Part shown: in pieces, positions 34,270 through 43,079 of the stretch
Layout of the letters: the number at the start of each line of letters is the position of its first letter
Numbering within the stretch: position 1 is the stretch's first letter
Source: Aquibacillus koreensis
GTDB taxonomy: Bacteria > Bacillota > Bacilli > Bacillales > Amphibacillaceae
Direction: 5' to 3'
DNA: 64,000 nucleotides
Assembly (NCBI RefSeq): GCF_025154055.1
Contig: NZ_JAOALK010000053.1
Location: 117,161-181,160 of the forward strand
Made by a program: the position numbers and the translations under genes
The notes under the pieces: model-generated
Told to the model about the DNA's origin: nothing
The model's input: the letters and a program-made list of their open reading frames with translations, nothing else
The model's database searches: none

Positions 34270-35664
34270 ATGCCTTTAGCACCAGTAAATGGACATAACA
34301 TGTATTACGAGTGGAGTGATAGGAGTGGGAGTAAAGAGGTACTTTTGCTCATTCATGGACTCGCACTTGATTCCTCATGCTGGGGGCGTTTTATTGAATT
34401 ACTTGGTACAGATTTCTCGATAGTACAATACGATATTCGAGGGCATGGACAAAGTCATTATGAAGAAGGGCCGATTACATGGGAAGATTTGTGTGAGGAT
34501 TTAAATAGACTCATTACAAAATTCGAGCTACCAAAAGTCCATATAGCCGCATTTGGTTATGGAACACATGTAGCTGTGAAGTACGCCCGAGAGTATCCCG
34601 ATCAAGTTAAAGCCCTTACACTTATGTCACTTCCGTATATGGCAACAAATAATGCGCACTACCATTTAGCTCGGAACGTGTTTCCACATATGAAACAAAC
34701 AATGGAAGCGGGGCATCCCCACTTTCTCCACCAATATGAAGAACTTCTAAGAGGATATACAACACTTGGTCCGGATCATTCAGATCTCAGACATTATTTC
34801 CAAGTATTGCTCAGCCACCCAGCAGGGCATTTTTCTAACTTGGTTGAGCTAACATCTAATTCAGCACTGCTTTTAGAACTTGCAGATCTATCGTGTCCGG
34901 TCCTTCTATTAACAGGCGAACTGAATATGACAAGTCCGAATTCCTTTCTTAATGCAAGTTCTTTTCTATTGCAAAACAGTACGCTCGTTACCGTGCCAAA
35001 TGCGTCGTTTCTTCTTTTTATAGAGCAACCCGAGCTAGTTTCGGAATGGGTCAGACTATTTGCAACAAGGATAAGTGTTGATACCTTTTCCCGAAAAGAA
35101 TCACAACAGTTTATACAAATGGTATTTCAGCCAGAAGAGCAAATAGAATCGCGAAGAGTTCCCATTATTGCCCTTCATCTATTACACAGATTCAGTGTCG
35201 AGATTGATTCGATTCCAATTGAATCCGGTTGGAATCAGCGCCATGCCAAGAGACTACTTACTTATCTAGCCTTTCATCCGGTAACGACACGCGATATATT
35301 GTGTGAAGAGCTTTTTCCACACCTTGCTCAGGACAAAGCAAAGGCAAATTTAAAAGTGTGTCTTCATCATTTGGCAAAATTGTTACGACATCCAATCGGT
35401 TCTATGAATGGGTTATTGTTTCAGCACGGAACCGTATCACTCCGATACAAAATCAAATGTGATCTTGTCGATTTTGTTGCAGTTGTCCGTCAAGCATACC
35501 TCGAAAAAGACTCAACGATTCGATACGAGTTGTGCAAGCAGCTACCAACGTTTATGCCCGAAACCATATTAGTAGACAACTACGATGATTGGGCAGTGTC
35601 GTTACGTAACGAAATAGATGCCCAGTTAAGTCACCTGCGTGAATGGATGGAAACGCAGCAATGA
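34270..35664 (+). CDS. Pseudo-alpha/beta-hydrolase fused to a SARP-like winged helix; putative ligand-sensing regulator
   Basis: A 464-residue fusion. Residues about 10-270 are an alpha/beta hydrolase: oxyanion HG (LLLIHGLALDSSCWGRF), YDIRGHG, and the nucleophile elbow. The elbow reads AFGYG (94-98) where active enzymes have G-x-S-x-G, so the serine is replaced by glycine. The usual catalytic His before E-x-P is also gone (NASFLLFIEQPELV). Residues about 300-385 are a winged helix of the SARP type (NQRHAKRLLTYLAFHPVTTRDILCEELFP, LKVCLHHLAKLL). A short helical C-terminus resembling BTAD follows. The hydrolase part is most simply a dead enzyme that binds a ligand and controls the DNA-binding part. 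GGAGG lies upstream of the ATG. Confidence 0.8.
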   Translation: MPLAPVNGHNMYYEWSDRSGSKEVLLLIHGLALDSSCWGRFIELLGTDFSIVQYDIRGHGQSHYEEGPITWEDLCEDLNRLITKFELPKVHIAAFGYGTHVAVKYAREYPDQVKALTLMSLPYMATNNAHYHLARNVFPHMKQTMEAGHPHFLHQYEELLRGYTTLGPDHSDLRHYFQVLLSHPAGHFSNLVELTSNSALLLELADLSCPVLLLTGELNMTSPNSFLNASSFLLQNSTLVTVPNASFLLFIEQPELVSEWVRLFATRISVDTFSRKESQQFIQMVFQPEEQIESRRVPIIALHLLHRFSVEIDSIPIESGWNQRHAKRLLTYLAFHPVTTRDILCEELFPHLAQDKAKANLKVCLHHLAKLLRHPIGSMNGLLFQHGTVSLRYKIKCDLVDFVAVVRQAYLEKDSTIRYELCKQLPTFMPETILVDNYDDWAVSLRNEIDAQLSHLREWMETQQ

Positions 35665-35680
35665 TATTATTCGACAGCAT

Positions 35681-35698
35681 TCGACGGGGTCTGACCCC
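35681..35698 (+). repeat. Family A palindrome, truncated copy 12
   Basis: Only TTCGACGGGGTCTGACCCCC remains, 17 bases past the stop codon of the pseudo-hydrolase gene. The hairpin lacks a T run on the plus strand. Confidence 0.7.
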
Positions 35699-35707
35699 CC
35701 CACCATC

Positions 35708-35914
35708 TCATTCTCTCTCCTCCTTCTTAAATGAAAGTCCATCTTCTTCAAGAATGTTTTTTAATATCCCTAAAGCTTTTGGTCCAAATCCATGAAGAGC
35801 AAGTAATTCCCCCTCTTTATATTGAGTTAACTGTTCCACTGTCTCTATCCCCGCACTCTTCAGAGCCCTATGTGCCGGCTGACTAATTTTAATAGTTGCT
35901 AATTCCTGTTTCAT
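35708..35914 (-). CDS. Small helix-hairpin-helix protein, RNA polymerase alpha-CTD-like
   Basis: A 68-residue protein with AGGAG five bases before the ATG. Residues 10-58 follow the alpha-CTD/HhH pattern (KISQPAHRALKSAGIETVEQL..., LLALHGFGPKALGILKNIL), ending in a charged tail. Such small proteins probably bind nucleic acid. It is a monocistron; function unknown. Confidence 0.75.
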   Translation of the reverse strand: MKQELATIKISQPAHRALKSAGIETVEQLTQYKEGELLALHGFGPKALGILKNILEEDGLSFKKEERE

Positions 35915-36438
35915 ATTTTCTCCTTTCCGCTTATATATTGATTTAACCTAAGGTTGCCTCCATACACTAACTGACAATCTCTATTATTATATCTCTTTTT
36001 ATTATCAATTCATTTATATCATAAAAGTTTATAAGGATCTTTTGTCTACCATCCAATCTTACGAGTTGTGCCAGGCACCAGCCAGTAGAAAAATGGATTT
36101 CCTGGTCATCAAAGTAGAAATGTGCTCCAAATGCTTTTAAAACTTTTTCTTTAGGCGTACCACCTAAAGTACATACGTATATTCAATTACAAATGTTATG
36201 CTTCTTGTACGAATTTGATTGGAGGATTCAATAATCGGGCCAGATTGTTGCGTAGAAATTCAAAGCAAAATAAGGTATTTTTCAAAGCTATAGTTATGGA
36301 TTGTAACTAAGATAATGGGAAGCTTAGTAGAAGAGCTGTGTTACTTTAGTCCAACAATAAGCCCCCTTTTTTGAAAAAGAAAAGATATAATAGAATATGA
36401 ATAGATCCTGTATGTTAACTTTATTTAGGAGTGGGAAG
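35915..36438. other. Gene-free stretch with a family B end
   Basis: TTGTGCCAGGCACCAGC at 36065-36081 is a family B terminal palindrome without the rest of the element. No gene with a ribosome binding site is seen. TATAAT at 36385-36390 is a candidate -10 for the vanR-like gene. Confidence 0.45.
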
Positions 36439-37134
36439 ATGAGAGATATTTCGATACTAATTGCTGATGATGAGGAGGAAATTGCTGATCTTATTGCCAT
36501 TCATTTAGAAAAAGAAGGGTATAATGTTATAAAAGTATCTGATGGACAAGAGGCTGTTCGTGTTGTCGAGACTCAGGTCTTTGATCTGCTCATTTTGGAT
36601 ATTATGATGCCGAAAATGGATGGATATGAAGTAACCCGCCTCATTCGAGAACAGCATAATATGCCTATCATATTTTTGAGTGCGAAAACATCTGATTTCG
36701 ATAAGGTACAGGGACTGGTAATTGGAGCAGATGATTATATGACTAAACCATTCACCCCCATTGAATTGGTAGCTCGCGTAAATGCTCAGTTACGGCGATT
36801 TACGACATTGAATCAAACCAAGACTCAAAATAAATCAAATCTAGAATTTGGAGGTTTAGTTATTTCTCCAGATCAACATGCGGTTACTCTTTACGGTGAA
36901 AACATTGTGCTAACTCCTAAAGAGTTTGATATTTTGTATTTACTAGCCAGTCATCCAAAGAAAGTGTATAGTGTGGAAAATATTTTTCAACAGGTGTGGG
37001 GCGATACATACTTTGAAGGCAGGAATACCGTTATGGTTCATATTCGTAAGTTACGAAAAAAACTTAAAGAAGATAAACAGAAAAACAAATTAATTAAAAC
37101 GGTGTGGGGAGTTGGTTATACATTCAATGGTTAA
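36439..37134 (+). CDS. vanR: VanR-like OmpR-family response regulator
   Basis: A 231-residue regulator, the usual VanR length, started at 36439 where TAGGAG lies seven bases upstream (a longer frame from 36397 lacks a site). Receiver: D10/D11, D54 in LILDIMMPKMDGYEV, Lys in MTKPFTP. Winged helix from about 130 (LTPKEFDILYLLASHP..., TVMVHIRKLRKKL, VWGVGYTFNG). It overlaps the kinase gene and sits before a VanY-like carboxypeptidase, the order seen in VanRS-VanY loci of bacilli. No vanHAX ligase genes are present. Confidence 0.88.
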   Translation: MRDISILIADDEEEIADLIAIHLEKEGYNVIKVSDGQEAVRVVETQVFDLLILDIMMPKMDGYEVTRLIREQHNMPIIFLSAKTSDFDKVQGLVIGADDYMTKPFTPIELVARVNAQLRRFTTLNQTKTQNKSNLEFGGLVISPDQHAVTLYGENIVLTPKEFDILYLLASHPKKVYSVENIFQQVWGDTYFEGRNTVMVHIRKLRKKLKEDKQKNKLIKTVWGVGYTFNG

Positions 37135-38233
37135 AATCGTACGAAGTTTCCGTTCAAAAATGATATTGTTATTTGGATTGAGTCTGATTCTGTCTGGTAC
37201 TATTACTTATATAATCTTTAAAGCACTTCAATATTATTATCATAATTGGGTTGATTACGGCGATCCATTGACCCATTTTCGTTCATTTATGTACAACATT
37301 GGAGACATTAATGTCTTTTTACTTATATTTATTCCACTTTCAATATTGTTTTTCTTTCTCTTTACGAAGCGTTATTCCATTTATTTCAATGAAATTTCAA
37401 CCGGAATTCACTACCTAGCTCGTGGCGATTTTCAACATCAAGTTGAAATTCAATCAAATGATGAATTTAATGATATTGCAAAAGACATCAATCTCGCAAG
37501 TGAAAAATTAAAAGAAGCCATCGTAAGAGGTGACTTTTCGGAAAGTAGTAAGGATCAGCTTGTCGTAAACTTGGCACATGATCTGCGTACACCACTAACT
37601 TCTGTTTTGGGTTACTTGGATTTAATCCTTAAAGATGATCGCTTGACGAAAGAACAAGTCAGGCATTTTTTAACGATTGCTTTTACTAAATCTCAGACGT
37701 TAGAAAGGCTAATTGATGAATTATTCGAGATAACTAAGATGAATTATGGAATGCTGCCAGTAGATAAAAAAAGACTTAATTTAACTGACCTGCTAAACCA
37801 ATTAAATGAAGAATTGTATCCTGTATTCGAAAATAATCATTTGATTGCACGGATGAATAGTCCAATTCATTTACCCATTTTGGGAGATGGAGATTTGCTA
37901 GCACGACTGTTTGAAAATCTTATCACCAATGCAATTCGTTATGGATATGACGGTCTGTATGTAGATATCAATGGTTTTATTGAAGCAAATGAAGTGGTAG
38001 TACAAGTTGTTAATTATGGAGATAGAATTCCTCCAGATGATCTCCCTCATCTTTTTGATATGTTCTACACCGGAGATAAAGCACGAACACATAGAGAAGA
38101 TAGCACAGGGTTGGGTCTGTTCATTGCGAAGAATATTGCAGAGCAGCATAATGGATCAATTACTGCTGAAAGTAGCGTCGTACAGACAACTTTTGAAGTT
38201 CGATTACCAAAAGAAAGGGAACAAAATAAGTAA
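37127..38233 (+). CDS. vanS: VanS-like sensor histidine kinase
   Basis: A 368-residue kinase. The ATG at 37127 overlaps the regulator's stop by eight bases; a TTG at 37112 is less likely. Two membrane helices (about 12-32 and 62-82) frame a short outside loop. A HAMP-like region (FNEISTGIHYLARGDFQH) leads to the H box VNLAHDLRTPLTSVLGYLDLI, then N box (LFENLITNAIRYG) and G boxes (TGLGLFIAKNIAEQHNG). Known VanS proteins sense glycopeptides or wall stress and act on VanR; the true cue here is unknown. Its 3' end is partly duplicated at 39448-39530. Confidence 0.88.
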   Translation: MVKIVRSFRSKMILLFGLSLILSGTITYIIFKALQYYYHNWVDYGDPLTHFRSFMYNIGDINVFLLIFIPLSILFFFLFTKRYSIYFNEISTGIHYLARGDFQHQVEIQSNDEFNDIAKDINLASEKLKEAIVRGDFSESSKDQLVVNLAHDLRTPLTSVLGYLDLILKDDRLTKEQVRHFLTIAFTKSQTLERLIDELFEITKMNYGMLPVDKKRLNLTDLLNQLNEELYPVFENNHLIARMNSPIHLPILGDGDLLARLFENLITNAIRYGYDGLYVDINGFIEANEVVVQVVNYGDRIPPDDLPHLFDMFYTGDKARTHREDSTGLGLFIAKNIAEQHNGSITAESSVVQTTFEVRLPKEREQNK

Positions 38234-38240
38234 TACATGA

Positions 38241-38258
38241 TTTAAGAAAAATTTAAGA
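38241..38258 (+). promoter_or_regulatory. Direct repeats, candidate VanR-like operator for the carboxypeptidase gene
   Basis: Two TTTAAGA copies start 11 bases apart (38241 and 38252). This spacing is what OmpR/PhoB-type regulators bind as tandem dimers. They lie about 75 bases before the vanY-like start, in the only intergenic gap of the set. Confidence 0.5.
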
Positions 38259-38330
38259 ATTACCCCACTCTTTAATTAAATATTTTCACTTACTCTTTTT
38301 AAAGAAAGAAGAATAAGGAGGAAATGAAAA

Positions 38331-39221
38331 ATGAAGAAGTGGGGATTTTTACTATTATTACTTATTTGCTTGTTTGTAACCTTCATATATAAGGGATCGT
38401 TTGAATCAAAATCAGATATACCAAATATAGAAGTGCAAAAAGATGATCAACATGAAAATCATAATACAGAAGATAGAAGTGCTTCCGATAATAGTCAACA
38501 AACTAATATTACAGAAGAACAAATTAATCAAGGAAATCTACTATTAGTCAACAATGAACACCCAGTTCAACAAGAGAGTATTAAATCGGACGTGGTCGAT
38601 TTATCCATGCACAATGAATTGACACAGGGATACGTGTTATTAGGTAATGAAAATTATATGTCAAAGTCTCTTGCACATAAATTCTCAGAGATGGTTGCTG
38701 GTGCTGGAAAAGATGGACTCCATAATTTTGCCCTCACAAGTGGGTTTCGCAGTTTCGAGGAACAAAATATACTCTATGAACAAATGGGATCTGACCGCGC
38801 CTTACCTCCAGGTTATAGTGAACACAATTTGGGTTTGTCACTTGATGTAGGGTCTACCCAGATGAAAATGGAAGATGCACCAGAAGGAGAATGGATAGCA
38901 AAAAACGCTTGGAAATACGGTTTTGTTTTACGCTATCCAGAGGATAAAACTGATATTACAGGCATTCAATATGAACCTTGGCACATTCGCTATGTTGGTA
39001 TGCCGCATAGTGCTATTATGAAGGAAAAGGGTTTCGTTTTAGAAGAATATTTAGATTACCTAAAGGAGAAAAAGAAGGTTTCGGCTAAGGTCGAAGGTGA
39101 AAATTATACTATTTCTTATTACCCTGTTTCTGAAAATATGACCATTATTCTGCCGAAAAATCACGAATATGAGATTTCAGGCGACAATATGAATGGAGTA
39201 ATTGTGACGATTTACGAATGA
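38331..39221 (+). CDS. vanY: VanY-like D-alanyl-D-alanine carboxypeptidase
   Basis: A 296-residue membrane-anchored DD-carboxypeptidase that removes the terminal D-Ala from peptidoglycan stem peptides. One N-terminal helix (5-20) is followed by a polar linker. The M15 peptidase core (about 95-230) has the zinc ligands in SEHNLGLSLDVG (H165, D172) and EPWHIRYVG (H218), with the catalytic Glu at 215 and LTSGFRS. A 55-residue beta tail follows. AAGGAGG stands upstream. With the regulator and kinase genes before it, it forms a wall-remodelling unit that could lower glycopeptide binding or tune D,D-peptide content. Confidence 0.9.
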   Translation: MKKWGFLLLLLICLFVTFIYKGSFESKSDIPNIEVQKDDQHENHNTEDRSASDNSQQTNITEEQINQGNLLLVNNEHPVQQESIKSDVVDLSMHNELTQGYVLLGNENYMSKSLAHKFSEMVAGAGKDGLHNFALTSGFRSFEEQNILYEQMGSDRALPPGYSEHNLGLSLDVGSTQMKMEDAPEGEWIAKNAWKYGFVLRYPEDKTDITGIQYEPWHIRYVGMPHSAIMKEKGFVLEEYLDYLKEKKKVSAKVEGENYTISYYPVSENMTIILPKNHEYEISGDNMNGVIVTIYE

Positions 39222-39318
39222 TAGATCAAAACAGGAAATATGTTTTATACTTAATCAATTCAATGTAAGAGTAGGTTTATAGGTGAAAGATTATTCCATA
39301 AGCGCAATTGTTGAACAT

Positions 39319-39362
39319 AAAAAGCCTATTTCTTCGTCAAAAACAGGATGGGATTAGGCTTT
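39319..39362 (+). terminator. Possible terminator after the carboxypeptidase gene
   Basis: AAAGCCTA and TAGGCTTT can pair around a 26-base loop, followed by CTAACT. The T run is short, so confidence is low. Confidence 0.35.
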
Positions 39363-39447
39363 CTAACTCTTCTGCCCTCCAGTTATTATAGCAATAAAAA
39401 CATAAGTGCTCATTTGCCTTAGGGGTGGGGTCAGGCACCCGTAATAA
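39363..39447. other. Hybrid A/B palindrome
   Basis: At about 39425-39441 GGTGGGGTCAGGCACCC combines the GGGGTCAG start of family A with the CAGGCACC end of family B. It lies immediately before the duplicated kinase 3' end. Confidence 0.5.
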
Positions 39448-39530
39448 TCTTTGAAGTTCGATTACCAAAAGAAAGTGAATAAAATAATTAAGATGAATTG
39501 ATTTCTAATACATGATTTAAGTATAATTCC
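39448..39530 (+). repeat. Duplicated 3' end of the VanS-like kinase gene
   Basis: TTGAAGTTCGATTACCAAAA GAAAG is repeated from 38192-38217 (kinase codons for FEVRLPKE). The copy also retains ATACATGATTTAAG, which follows the kinase gene. The carboxypeptidase gene thus lies between two direct copies of about 50 bp. The rest of the stretch to 39885 has no supported gene. Confidence 0.8.
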
Positions 39531-39885
39531 TTTCAGAAATTCTCTTAGAAATTCAAGAAATGTCTCCTTGATTATCACCTTTCTGATCTACAGAAGTCTG
39601 ACAACCAACCACCCTAACAATACTCAGTTATTTCTACATTTTACCACAACCTACGATTATTTCTTTTTATTCCATTAGGAGCAAAGAGTATCCCATTTTC
39701 CTTATCCATTTCAAACCCTACACTTTAACATCTTAAAGTCAACATAGGTAAACAAAGCAAGCCCTGTCACCACCCCACCGACAAAAATCGGCAATATCTA
39801 CGGGTAATGCAGGCACCGGCCTCAATAAGTGGCGATATGTTCTAGTGAATTAAAAAAAGCTCACGATCTAAACTATATGCACCAC

Positions 39886-40788
39886 TCACTCAACTTCTAC
39901 AATACCCAGGGAATCAATAAAGAACTGAGCTATCTTTGACAAGTATCGATCTTTGCGCCAAAGCACTGCTGATTCATTAGTAAGAGTAGAATCCAGGATT
40001 TTCAGTGGAATTATGCTGTTTATGTTCAAATTATCCAATATATAATCAGGCATAATTGTTGAACCTAATCCCGCATCTACAAGCATAAAGACCGTTTGAA
40101 TATCATTACATTCACACACGACGTTGGGTTTCATGTTATATCTATTAAATTCGTCGATAATTTCATAGTAAGTTCCCATTTTCCCTTCTTCTCTTTTGGA
40201 AAGAATCAGTGGTAACCCTTCCAGTTCCTCAAAAGTTACGTTAGTCTTCGTTTCACTCCATCCCCACGCTCTAGGTATAAATAAAGAAAAACCAAAACTG
40301 TCTAGTCTACCTACGGATACACTGGAAACGATAGCTTCCACAGGTAAATTAACTATCGCTAAGTCTATGTCTCCCCTTTCTAAAAGATTGCTCAGTCTAG
40401 TCGGGTCTCCAGTGAAGATTTTAAATTTCACTTCAGGGTACAGCCTATTAAAATAGTTAATCTTCTTGGGTAAAAGATAAGAATGAAATGCGGAAACTCC
40501 AATGGAAAGTTGGCCTCGAATGCCATTTTCTATTTCTTTTATTTCTAACACAGTGTCGTCATAATAATTCAGTAAGGTTATAGACCGTTGGTAGAGAGAC
40601 TTCCCAGCAGATGTTAAACTTAGCCTTTTCCCTTCTCGTTGGAAAAGCTGAACACCTAGGGATTTTTCCAATGAGCGTAGTTGCTGGCTTAAAGGAGGCT
40701 GCGTCATGTGTAATTTCTTTGCAGCCTTTGAGATATTATTTTTTTCGTTCACTATGGTTACAAAATAACGAAGTTGTCGAACATCCAT
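39886..40788 (-). CDS. LysR-family transcription regulator
   Basis: A 300-residue regulator: winged helix-turn-helix in residues 1-60 (LRYFVTIVNEKNNISKAAKKLHMTQPPLSQQLRSLE) and a periplasmic-binding-like effector domain (about 90-295). It is the last gene in a row of minus-strand genes that ends an amide transport and hydrolysis locus. The likely target is that operon; the dyad at 47621-47657 is a candidate site. The effector is unknown. Confidence 0.88.
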   Translation of the reverse strand: MDVRQLRYFVTIVNEKNNISKAAKKLHMTQPPLSQQLRSLEKSLGVQLFQREGKRLSLTSAGKSLYQRSITLLNYYDDTVLEIKEIENGIRGQLSIGVSAFHSYLLPKKINYFNRLYPEVKFKIFTGDPTRLSNLLERGDIDLAIVNLPVEAIVSSVSVGRLDSFGFSLFIPRAWGWSETKTNVTFEELEGLPLILSKREEGKMGTYYEIIDEFNRYNMKPNVVCECNDIQTVFMLVDAGLGSTIMPDYILDNLNINSIIPLKILDSTLTNESAVLWRKDRYLSKIAQFFIDSLGIVEVE

Positions 40789-40828
40789 TGTTTATCATCC
40801 TAGAAAAAGTTTTTAAAATATCAAATAA

Positions 40829-41551
40829 TTATACAGCTTTGAAGGACTTTTCTTTATTTACCTTACGTTTAACAGATTCATCATCCAATTTTTTAGTGAC
40901 TTTCCTCCAAAGCAATAATGTTTTCTGGAGAATAGGACCAATCAAAAGAATGGAAGCAAATGTCCCGACCGAAACTGGCCCACCTAGTAGCCAGCCAATG
41001 GATAAAATAGTAGCTTCTAATATAGAGCGCACTAACCTAATCGACCAACCTATTCTTTCTGACAACGCTAATGTAAAACCATCCCTAGGTCCCGCTCCTT
41101 TTCCAGTACCTACATACATCCCAGATCCATTAGCCATCATAGTAATACCAAAACATAAGTATATAGAATTCACCAATAATCCATCAAAATCAGGAAGGAA
41201 ATCAAGGAATAAAATGACATCTAAAAAGTAACCTATTAAGATCGCATTTATAAAAGTACCTATTTGTAGTCTTCTACGGTCAAGCAGATACTTTAATAAG
41301 ATTAACAATAACCCTATAATTTGAACGGACGTACCTACCGATAAAGATAATTGGTCTGCTAATCCAATATGTAATACATCCCAAGTAGAAACTCCAAGAT
41401 TTGCATGAATCATCATCCCTGCACCCAAAGCTAAAATGAATGTACCAATGATGAAATTTATCCATTTAATTATTTCAACCATCACTGAAAAATAATTAAT
41501 CTTATTTGGAATGATTTTTTTATTACTATGTCGGATATACATTCCCCCCAT
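40829..41551 (-). CDS. YczE-like multi-pass membrane protein
   Basis: About 240 residues with five or six membrane helices and the family pattern GAGMMIHANLGVSTWDVLHIGLA and GTGKGAGPRDGFTLAL. These mark the YczE/YyaS/YitT-type family of uncharacterised membrane proteins. The start is unsure: ATG at 41551 is used, ATG at 41542 is close behind GGGGGG. It sits between the amidase gene and the LysR gene. A transport role, perhaps linked to amides, is a guess. Confidence 0.75.
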   Translation of the reverse strand: MGGMYIRHSNKKIIPNKINYFSVMVEIIKWINFIIGTFILALGAGMMIHANLGVSTWDVLHIGLADQLSLSVGTSVQIIGLLLILLKYLLDRRRLQIGTFINAILIGYFLDVILFLDFLPDFDGLLVNSIYLCFGITMMANGSGMYVGTGKGAGPRDGFTLALSERIGWSIRLVRSILEATILSIGWLLGGPVSVGTFASILLIGPILQKTLLLWRKVTKKLDDESVKRKVNKEKSFKAV

Positions 41552-41676
41552 CAAGTATTATTATCGTTTTATTTTCAGGGGAATTAATATTTACCAATTA
41601 ACAGTAGGCATATACACTAATTAAATAATTCCCTTATCCTCCCTGTATAAAGGGACATATTGTCATTAATTTTTTT

Positions 41677-43053
41677 CTAGTTTATAACACATTTGCTATC
41701 TCTTATTTGATAGAAATCCTCTAACTGATCTTTCTCAAAAGCAAATCCAGTTTTCATTAACAAATCCTCCCTATGCGGAAGCGCAGCTAATTGTAATCCA
41801 ACAGGTAAACCGTTTTCCGCTATACCACAAGGAATGGATAAAGCAGGAAAACCAATCATATTAAATATAAAAGTGTTACGAGTCATATAATTAAATAAAT
41901 CTTCATTGATTCCATTTACCATTATCTCATCTACCCCAATATCTTGAGGTGTGTTCGGCATAGTTAATGTTGCCATGACATCAATATCTTTAAAAACTTC
42001 TTCGAATTGTTTTGTATAACCTTTAATGACATTTAATGAATTTAAGTAATCCGTTGCCGTGAATCCTGTTGCAGATGCCATAATCGCCTTAACATCAGAC
42101 CCATATTGATCTATTTTATTCTTTATATTCTGTTGATGTAAAAAGCTAGTTTCTGAAAGTGCAATAATAAATCCAACATCCTGATTTTCTTTTAATTCTG
42201 GCAAATCAACTTTAACAATAATAGCTCCCAAGTTTTCTAGAGCTTTAATGGACTGTTCAAAAATTTCATAGCTTTCTGAATCGACTTTCTCATTAAAGTA
42301 TGATGATGGAATACCGACTTTAAGTCCTTTTACGTCAGATTGAGATTGTTCCAAGTATGTTTTATTGGTTAGAGAATCCATGACAATGGCCAAATCAGTC
42401 ATGTTCGCTGTAAGCGGACCAACATGATCAAGTGTCCACGAAATTCCTGTAACGTCTTTTGTAGAAATTAAGCCCCTTGTCGGCTTTAACCCTACTATCC
42501 CACATGAAGATGCGGGTACCCTAATAGAAGCTCCTGTATCTGTTCCGAAAGAAACTACACTTGTGTTGGCAACTACAGCAGCAGCAGATCCACCACTTGA
42601 ACCTCCAGGCGTTTTATTCGTATTCCAGGGATTTCTTACAGCTCCATAATGAGGATTGTTTGATGTTAAACCAAACGCAAATTCGTGAAGATTATTTTTC
42701 CCTAAAGTAATTCCATCACTAGCAGCCATCTGTTGTACGACAGGTGCATTTTCCCCCGGGATATTATCCCTATCAATATATGATCCATTAGTAGTCAAAA
42801 TCCCCTTTGTAGAAATAATGTCTTTAAAGGAAATTGGAATTCCAAACATCTTCCCTAGGTCATATCCAGCGATCATTTTACGTTCCAATACCTTCGCTTG
42901 GTTTAACGCAAGTTCTTCTGTAATAGTAATAAAGGCATTGTACCTCGGGTTGCTTGCATAAATTTGTTCTAAGTACTGTTTAGTAACCTCTACTGGTGAA
43001 AACTCTTTACTTCTATAACCTTCTTGTAACCTTTGAATTGTCCATCTTTCCAT
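41677..43053 (-). CDS. Amidase signature family enzyme
   Basis: A 458-residue hydrolase of the amidase signature family, which cleaves C-N bonds of carboxamides with a Ser-cisSer-Lys triad. Visible are the Lys in GIPISFKDIISTKG, the GGSSGGSAAAV block with the cis-Ser, and the catalytic Ser in FGTDTGASIRVPAS. The ATG at 43053 is chosen because GAGGGG lies eight bases upstream. It follows the ABC transporter genes closely (26 bases), so it most likely hydrolyses the imported amide or urea derivative to release ammonia. A GatA role is excluded by the lack of gatC and gatB. Confidence 0.9.
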   Translation of the reverse strand: MERWTIQRLQEGYRSKEFSPVEVTKQYLEQIYASNPRYNAFITITEELALNQAKVLERKMIAGYDLGKMFGIPISFKDIISTKGILTTNGSYIDRDNIPGENAPVVQQMAASDGITLGKNNLHEFAFGLTSNNPHYGAVRNPWNTNKTPGGSSGGSAAAVVANTSVVSFGTDTGASIRVPASSCGIVGLKPTRGLISTKDVTGISWTLDHVGPLTANMTDLAIVMDSLTNKTYLEQSQSDVKGLKVGIPSSYFNEKVDSESYEIFEQSIKALENLGAIIVKVDLPELKENQDVGFIIALSETSFLHQQNIKNKIDQYGSDVKAIMASATGFTATDYLNSLNVIKGYTKQFEEVFKDIDVMATLTMPNTPQDIGVDEIMVNGINEDLFNYMTRNTFIFNMIGFPALSIPCGIAENGLPVGLQLAALPHREDLLMKTGFAFEKDQLEDFYQIRDSKCVIN

Positions 43054-43079
43054 AGATACGTCCCCTCTCATTTTTATTT

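Noticed and set aside
34270..35664. Active esterase or lipase
   Set aside because: Both the nucleophile serine and the catalytic histidine positions are substituted.
36439..39221. Full glycopeptide-resistance cluster
   Set aside because: No vanH, vanA-type ligase or vanX genes are present; only regulator, kinase and carboxypeptidase.
41677..43053. GatA subunit of tRNA amidotransferase
   Set aside because: No gatC or gatB neighbours; the gene belongs to a transport operon.
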